NCBI GenBank assembly: GCA_011389865.1
Contig: JAABTL010000010.1
Coordinates: 20,687-84,686, forward strand
From: Trueperaceae bacterium
GTDB taxonomy: Bacteria > Deinococcota > Deinococci > Deinococcales > Trueperaceae
Length of the DNA stretch: 64,000 nt
Reading direction: 5' to 3'
Shown here in pieces: positions 59,155 to 64,000 of the stretch. The position numbers and the translations under genes were made by a program. The notes beneath the pieces are model-generated. The model worked only from the letters and a program-made list of their open reading frames with translations. It made no database searches and was not told the origin of the DNA. How positions within the stretch are numbered: position 1 is the stretch's first letter; each line of letters starts with the position of its first letter.

Positions 59155-60491
59155 ACGTCCCTCAGGCGCGGGTTGAACACGCGGTCGAGCGCGAAGCCCA
59201 CGAGGGCGAAGCCGAAACCCGTCACCAAGAGGAGCCCCGCGGGCTGGAGCACCCAGAAGTAGTGCCCACGGAACAGCGCGCCGTTGGCCTGGGCGTCGTT
59301 GATGACCTTGCCCCAGGTCGGCAGCACCGGGTCGCCGAGCCCGAGGACGGCCAGCGAGGCCTCCAGGAACACGTAGGTGGGCACGGCCGAGACGAAGGCG
59401 GGCACCAGCACCGGGATGATCCGCGGGATCATGTAGCGGACGATGATGCGCATGTTCCCGGCGCCGTAGGCGCGCGCCGCCTCGATGTAGGGCGCCTGCT
59501 TGATCTGCAGGAAGATCGCGCGGTAGGTCTTGATCCCAGCGCTGAAGATCCCGAGCAGCACGACGACCACCAAGAGCACCCAGATGCTGCGCGAGTAGAA
59601 CGTCCCCACCATGATGAGGATGGGCAGGAACGGCAGGATGATGTTGACCTCCGTGATGCGCTGGATGGCGGCGTCGATCCAGCCGCCGTACCACACGCCC
59701 ATGGCCGCGATGAACATCGTCGTCACGATGGTGCCGACGGCGGCGAGCAGGCCGAAGGCCAGGGCGATCGGCGCCCCCCACAGCAGCGCCACGCCGAGGT
59801 CGCGGCGCCGGTGATCGGTGCCCGCCCAGCCGTGGACCCGGCCGTAGACGACCAGGCGCGCGTCCAGGTCGGCGGCCTCCTCGAACAGCAGGCCCTCGAC
59901 GCGCAGGCGGTACTCGCCCTTGAGCGAGCGGCTGGGGTCGTCGGGGTCCGCGAAGAGGCCGACCTCGGGCGGCAGGCCGTTGAGGCGCCGCTCCAGTCGC
60001 GACTCCTGCGAGACGCGGAACGCCTCGCTAGGCCGCAGCGTCAGGTTGCCCAGCCGGACCTCGCGGCCGTCGGGCGTGGTCCACGTCATCGTCACGTTGG
60101 GGCGGCTCTCGGCGAAGGCGGCGGTGAAGAAGAGGGTGACCTCCTGGGGGAAGCCGTCGAAGCGGTAGTCGATGGCGAAGTCGATGACGACCTCGTCGAG
60201 GTCGTCGTCGAGGGACTGGCGCGTCTTGAGCCCGGGCTCGACGGCCGAGTCGATCCTGATCGTGGTCGGCCGGTTGATGCCGGGCAACCAGTTGACCCAG
60301 GCCGGCGGCACGGTGCGCGGGTTGTCGCTCCACACGTCCTCGCCGCCGCGCCACAGGCGCACGGCCTCGTCGTACGGGATGGCGATCACCGCGAAGAGCG
60401 CGAAGAGCACCATGCCGAGGACGATGGCCAGCCCGGCGATCGCGGACGGGAACTGCAGCAGGGTGCCGAAGAGACGGCGGACGGCGGTCAC
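59151..60491 (-). CDS. Peptide-type ABC permease with a large outside insertion (OppC-like)
   Basis: This 446-residue permease is about 150 residues longer than normal. The first membrane helix is at 15-37. Residues ~55-220 form an extra soluble domain (VVIDFAIDYRFDGFPQEVTLFFTAAF, EVRLGNLTLRPSEAFRVSQESRL) that should face outside. The standard channel part follows, with five helices and the EAA-type loop IEAARAYGAGNMRIIVRYMIPRIIP that contacts the ATPases. The C-terminus is typical (LQPAGLLLVTGFGFALVGFALD). The GTG at 60491 overlaps the first permease stop. The insert is likely to shape docking of the binding protein. Confidence 0.9.
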   Translation of the reverse strand: MTAVRRLFGTLLQFPSAIAGLAIVLGMVLFALFAVIAIPYDEAVRLWRGGEDVWSDNPRTVPPAWVNWLPGINRPTTIRIDSAVEPGLKTRQSLDDDLDEVVIDFAIDYRFDGFPQEVTLFFTAAFAESRPNVTMTWTTPDGREVRLGNLTLRPSEAFRVSQESRLERRLNGLPPEVGLFADPDDPSRSLKGEYRLRVEGLLFEEAADLDARLVVYGRVHGWAGTDHRRRDLGVALLWGAPIALAFGLLAAVGTIVTTMFIAAMGVWYGGWIDAAIQRITEVNIILPFLPILIMVGTFYSRSIWVLLVVVVLLGIFSAGIKTYRAIFLQIKQAPYIEAARAYGAGNMRIIVRYMIPRIIPVLVPAFVSAVPTYVFLEASLAVLGLGDPVLPTWGKVINDAQANGALFRGHYFWVLQPAGLLLVTGFGFALVGFALDRVFNPRLRDV

Positions 60492-61630
60492 AGCGCACCG
60501 CCCACGTCGAGCTTCACGCGGGGGTCGACGATCGCGTACACGAAGTCGAGGAGGAACACCGTGACGGCCAACAGGTAGGCGTAGATGACGGTGGTGGCCA
60601 CGATGATGGGCACGTCGGTCACGGTGATCGCGCCGAACAGCGTGCGGCCCAGGCCGGGCCAGTTGAACACCGTCTCGGTGATGATCGCGCCGCTCCACAG
60701 CGTGATGATGAGGAACGCGAACTGGGTGACGATGTTGGGCAGCGTCGGCCGCAGGACGTAACGACGCTCGATGGCCTGCGACGTCAGACCCTTGGCCTTG
60801 GCCATCTCCACGTAGTCCTCGCTGGCGAAGATGAGGAAGAAGGTCCGATACGAGTAGATACTGAGGAACACCGCGCTGATGACGATCGCGGTCACCGGCA
60901 GCACCAGGTGCTTGAGCAGGCTAAGCGCGTAGTCGATCGGGTCGGGCGGCGGCGGCGAGGCGACCATGCCCCCGAAGGGCATCACCCCCAACACCGCGGA
61001 GAAGATGAGGATCAGGAAGATGCCGTAGAACCACGACGGCGCGGCCGAGGTCGGCGCCAGGGCGATCACCAGCCGGTCCAGCCAGCCGCCGTAGCGGCGG
61101 GACAGGACGAGGCCGCCGAGCAGCGCGATGAAGAAGAGCAGCAGCTGCCCGGTGGCGAAGAGCAGCAGCGTCGGGCCCAGGCGCTCGAGGATGATGAGCC
61201 GAACCTCGCGTGAGCCGCTGTCGCTGGAGAGGAACTCGGAGCGTCCCAGGTCGAGGGTCAGCGCGCTGCCGAGGTACGCGAAGCTGCGCAGCAGGAACGG
61301 TCGGTTGAGGCCGAGGCGCTCCTCCTGGATCGCGATCAGGCTCTCCATGAACTCGAGGCGCTCCGCCGGCGGGAGCCGCCGGAGTTCGGGGTCCATGCCG
61401 ACGGCCAGCGAGACGTTCTCGCGGATCGTGCTGCGGCGGAGCTCGTCGACGTAGCCGCCCATGTTGGCGATCATGATCGTCAGGTAGACGCCCACCACCA
61501 CCGTCAGGAACAGCGCCAGCAGGCGGACGAGCGTGAAGCGCGTCACCCGCGCGAGCGATCCCGACGCGCCGCGAGGCCGTCGCGGGGCGACGCCGCCCGT
61601 GCCCGCCAGGGGCGCCGACGCGTCAGCCAT
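60488..61630 (-). CDS. Peptide-type ABC permease (OppB-like)
   Basis: This 380-residue permease has about six helices. An outside region between helix 1 and 2 (about 75-145, MDPELRRLPPAERLEFMESL) is also longer than in model OppB. The EAA-type loop is EDYVEMAKAKGLTSQAIERRYVLRPTLPNI, and the FNWPGLGRTLFGAI motif is typical. The ATG at 61630 is chosen; a longer in-frame start at 61726 would add an unrelated segment. It follows the binding protein after a gap of 334 bases with a strong hairpin. Confidence 0.9.
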   Translation of the reverse strand: MADASAPLAGTGGVAPRRPRGASGSLARVTRFTLVRLLALFLTVVVGVYLTIMIANMGGYVDELRRSTIRENVSLAVGMDPELRRLPPAERLEFMESLIAIQEERLGLNRPFLLRSFAYLGSALTLDLGRSEFLSSDSGSREVRLIILERLGPTLLLFATGQLLLFFIALLGGLVLSRRYGGWLDRLVIALAPTSAAPSWFYGIFLILIFSAVLGVMPFGGMVASPPPPDPIDYALSLLKHLVLPVTAIVISAVFLSIYSYRTFFLIFASEDYVEMAKAKGLTSQAIERRYVLRPTLPNIVTQFAFLIITLWSGAIITETVFNWPGLGRTLFGAITVTDVPIIVATTVIYAYLLAVTVFLLDFVYAIVDPRVKLDVGGAL

Positions 61631-61964
61631 CGAGCGCCTCGCGCCTTCCTCCGTGCTGGCGGCCGGACCCGGCGCTACGGTCCCCCTCGCACCCGGGACC
61701 GGCGGGCATGCGCGCCCGGAACCCACACTCGTTGTACATCATGCTCCCATCTCGGCGTACGCCATGGTCGCGCCAACGCATGAGAGCCGTTCGCGCGGAA
61801 TGCGAATGTCGATGCCTGAGTCACGCCTCCGCCCCACCCGCCAGGCGGGGCGGCGCGGCGACCGCCACGGCTCGGCCATCACGATACATGGCCGTGGCGC
61901 GGTGGGGGTTTCCCACCGCGCCACGGCACCGGGGCGGCCGCTGGGGCCGCCCCAGGCCCATGCG
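61631..61964. other. 334-bp spacer between the binding protein and permease genes
   Basis: The only clear structure is a perfect 16-bp hairpin: GCCGTGGCGCGGTGGG (61891-61906) with its inverse complement at 61912-61927, loop GGTTT. It lies 38 bases after the binding-protein stop. No T-tract follows on the minus strand, so it may reduce, but not stop, reading into the permeases. A smaller GC-rich stem lies near 61830-61854. No promoter of good quality was found for oppB. Confidence 0.7.
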
Positions 61965-64000
61965 TCAGCGAACCGTGACGAACTCCAGGGAGTCGAAGGC
62001 GGGCAGCGCCACGACGTTGGAGCTCACGGCGACCTCGAGGCGGTTCGAGCCGACCTCCAGCGCGCCGGTCACGTCGGCGCCCAGGTCGAACTCGTACAGG
62101 CCCTCGGCCACCAGCGTCGCGTTGCCGGTCGTCGCGAGCGCACCGGTGCCGTCGAAGACGAGGTACTTGACCTGGTCGACGTCGGCGGACGGGTAGGCCT
62201 CGTCGGCGAAGCTCACGAAGACCTCGAACGTCGCCGCCTCGCCGATGGTGACGCGCGCGGGGCCGTCGACCTCGACCTCGGCGACCCGGGCCACGCCGAA
62301 GTCGGCCCAGCGGTCGGCGCGATCGGGGTAGTTGGGGTTGCGGTTGAGCTGCACCACCGACTCGGTCGGGAAGGCGCGATCCAGGTAGAAGACGCCGGAG
62401 CCGACCCAGTAGTGGCCCTGCTGGTCCTTCCAGGCGGCCAGGTTGTCGTAGCGCGCCGCGACCTCGCCGTCGGCGAGGTAAGGGGCCATGGCGTCCGCGT
62501 AGGGCACGAAGCCGGACGCCGTCGCCTGCGCGAGGTAGCGGTCGAGGATGGCGATCGTGGGGCCGGCGATGTAACTGATCTGCTCGACCTCGAGCTCGTC
62601 GGACTTCGCCGAGCTGAACGCGAAGGCGTCCTCGGACTCGCCCAGGATGCCGATGGCCAGCTTGTGCCACGGGCCGGGGCCGAAGGCGTAGGTCGGGAAC
62701 CAGGGGGTGATCGACTGCTCGGCGTCGAGCTGGTAGAGGTCGGAGTAGGTCTCGATGACCAGCGGGTCGACGCTGATGATCTTCACGCCGCGGAACGAGG
62801 AGAGGAACGAGGTCAGGGTCGGCGCCGCGGCCGCGTCGTAGATGAAGCTGTCCTCGTTGCCGCGGTCGAAGGTGAGGATCATGCCCAGGACGAAGTCGGC
62901 GGCCGAGATCGGGCTACCGTCGTGCCAGGTGACGCTGGTGTACATGTCGGCCGGGTAGTAGACCGTGCTCTTGCGCAGGGCGGTGACGCCCTCGGGGTAC
63001 TTCTCGCCGACGGTGATCCAGCGCTGCTCGGCCGCGTCCCAATCGGCCCAGGCGTCGGCCGGCACGGCGATCTCGGGCGCGGTCGAAAGCGTGACCCAGT
63101 CGTAGGTGCTGCCGACCGGCAGGTCGTCGCGCACGACGACGTCGGCGCGCTCGATGCGGTGCGGCCGGTTCAGGCCGGTGTACGGGTCGGCGATCACGCC
63201 GTAGTCCTGCGTCGCGCGGATCAGCGACTGGTCGAAGATCCAGTTGCTGCCGTCGATCGGGTTCCACGGGTTCGTCAGCATGGAGGGCTGCGCGATGTCG
63301 ACGCGTCCGCCGATCTCGTCGCCGCGGCGGATCGTCAGGGCCCAGAACGGCGTCCCCGGGATGCCCGCGAAGAGGTCGCCCGCCAGCGCGATCTCGGCGC
63401 GCTTCGGGTAGATCGACAGGCGGTCGACCAGCCACAGGCGCACGCTGTCCTCCAAGGAGAGGCGCAGCGCCTTCGTGATCATCTCGTCGCGCTGGTCGAG
63501 CGTGGTGAACTCGTTGTTGTCGAGGGCCTGCGCGACCTCGTAGAACTCCGGGTCGTTGACGTACGCCTGCCACAGCGGGGAGGCGAGGCCCGTGTCGGTG
63601 TAGAAGAAGGCGAAGTTGGTGCCCAGGTCGCGCGGGATCACGGTCGTGATCCAGCCGCCCGTGTAGATGTGGAAGAGACCGTCGCCCGGGTTGCCGTTGA
63701 TCCAGATCGGGCTGGCCTCGGCCGCCGTGCGCAGGTTCTGCTCGGTCTGGAAGCCGATCGCCTCGAGCTGCGTGGCGACGTAGTTGCCGATCTCGACGCG
63801 CTCGGGACTGTCGCTGCGGACCAGCAGCTTGATGACGACGGGCGCGCCGTCGTAGTTCCACACGCCGCCGACCTTGGTCGCGCCCAGCCGCTCCATCTCC
63901 TCGGAGATGACGGCCTCGGCCCTGTCGAGGTCGTAGGCGTACTCGAGCTCGAGCGCGCGGATGACGTCGATGTAGCGGGCGTAATCCGAGGCGGCCGAGT
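61965..64000 (-). CDS. Peptide-type ABC binding protein, C-terminal part
   Basis: The gene runs off the right end of the window; about 677 codons are visible. The family 5 receptor fold is recognisable (TALRKSTVYYPADMYTSVTWHDGSPISAADFVLGMILTF, GGWITTVIPRDLGTNFAFFYTDTG, LNRNPNYPDRADRW). The last ~110 residues (from VARVAEVEVDGPARVTIGEA) form an added beta-sandwich, Ig-like domain not present in model OppA. The N-terminal signal peptide is outside the window. Expected to be anchored or free in the envelope and to feed the OppBC-type channel. Stop at 61965; frame open to 63998. Confidence 0.9.
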   Translation of the reverse strand, partial: SAASDYARYIDVIRALELEYAYDLDRAEAVISEEMERLGATKVGGVWNYDGAPVVIKLLVRSDSPERVEIGNYVATQLEAIGFQTEQNLRTAAEASPIWINGNPGDGLFHIYTGGWITTVIPRDLGTNFAFFYTDTGLASPLWQAYVNDPEFYEVAQALDNNEFTTLDQRDEMITKALRLSLEDSVRLWLVDRLSIYPKRAEIALAGDLFAGIPGTPFWALTIRRGDEIGGRVDIAQPSMLTNPWNPIDGSNWIFDQSLIRATQDYGVIADPYTGLNRPHRIERADVVVRDDLPVGSTYDWVTLSTAPEIAVPADAWADWDAAEQRWITVGEKYPEGVTALRKSTVYYPADMYTSVTWHDGSPISAADFVLGMILTFDRGNEDSFIYDAAAAPTLTSFLSSFRGVKIISVDPLVIETYSDLYQLDAEQSITPWFPTYAFGPGPWHKLAIGILGESEDAFAFSSAKSDELEVEQISYIAGPTIAILDRYLAQATASGFVPYADAMAPYLADGEVAARYDNLAAWKDQQGHYWVGSGVFYLDRAFPTESVVQLNRNPNYPDRADRWADFGVARVAEVEVDGPARVTIGEAATFEVFVSFADEAYPSADVDQVKYLVFDGTGALATTGNATLVAEGLYEFDLGADVTGALEVGSNRLEVAVSSNVVALPAFDSLEFVTVR

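Noticed and set aside
61891-61927. Calling the 16-bp hairpin the terminator of the peptide ABC operon
   Set aside because: It has no T-tract and lies between receptor and permease genes on the same strand; the better terminator is at 56873-56906.

Overview
The window is very GC-rich, densely coded chromosomal DNA, probably from the Deinococcota and most likely a relative of Trueperaceae. The case rests on gene content: a LysW-carrier lysine pathway, a bacillithiol cysteine-adding enzyme (BshC), a Thermus-type 7Fe ferredoxin, Rho, a T-box-controlled isoleucyl-tRNA synthetase, and -10 boxes (TAnnnT) lying 5-10 nt from start codons that lack a ribosome binding site. There are no insertion sequences, prophage genes or CRISPR arrays. 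The taxonomy is an inference, as no 16S gene is present.

Layout. 1-5.9 kb: end of clpP, clpX, then on the minus strand an Rrf2 regulator with a cysteine desulfurase, and rho with an M23 peptidase. 5.8-9.7 kb: overlapping divergent promoters for rho and ileS, an Ile-specific T-box leader, and ileS with a GXHH signature and an in-frame double hairpin. 9.9-13.6 kb: gap, pgk, and an RLAN/ATP-grasp pair. 13.6-19.9 kb (minus): lysC, a small unknown gene, a Nudix hydrolase, acyl-CoA dehydrogenase, etfB, etfA and a GNAT-C39 fusion. 19.9-28.4 kb: ferredoxin reductase, a branched-chain amino-acid type ABC transporter with a convergent binding protein, and glnA. 28.4-36.4 kb: ruvC, a giant GH13 protein, and treS followed by a coupled three-gene secreted operon with cohesin-like and dockerin modules. 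36.4-39.1 kb: pterin dehydratase, a large unknown protein, ferredoxin. 39.2-45.8 kb (minus): lysW-lysX-lysY-(YcaQ-like gene)-lysZ-lysJ-lysK. 46-51.7 kb: mutY, thioesterase, guaB, bshC, a WecG/TagA glycosyltransferase. 51.7-56.2 kb (minus): purQ-purL-purF. 56.4-56.8 kb: tRNA-Leu(CAA), secG and a four-hairpin tandem repeat. 56.9-64 kb (minus): a peptide-type ABC operon entered part-way through its binding protein.

The genes are mostly housekeeping and amino-acid metabolism. Nitrogen assimilation (glnA), amino-acid or peptide import (two ABC systems), aspartate-family and lysine synthesis, purine synthesis and GMP supply (purQLF, guaB) lie close together. Genes within operons are repeatedly joined by 4-base GTGA/ATGA overlaps, pointing to translational coupling.

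The most unusual items are: (1) the treS-linked operon for a lipoprotein with Ig and cohesin-like modules, a secreted protein, and a dockerin protein whose body looks like a matrixin that has lost its zinc site; (2) a LysW carrier with no cysteines, so no zinc ribbon; (3) the RLAN/ATP-grasp/GNAT-C39 set, which looks like a peptide-making or protein-tagging system; (4) ileS, with T-box control, a GXHH active-site motif and two perfect 14-bp hairpins inside the coding sequence; (5) several large perfect palindromes, including a 40-bp one between bshC and the glycosyltransferase gene.
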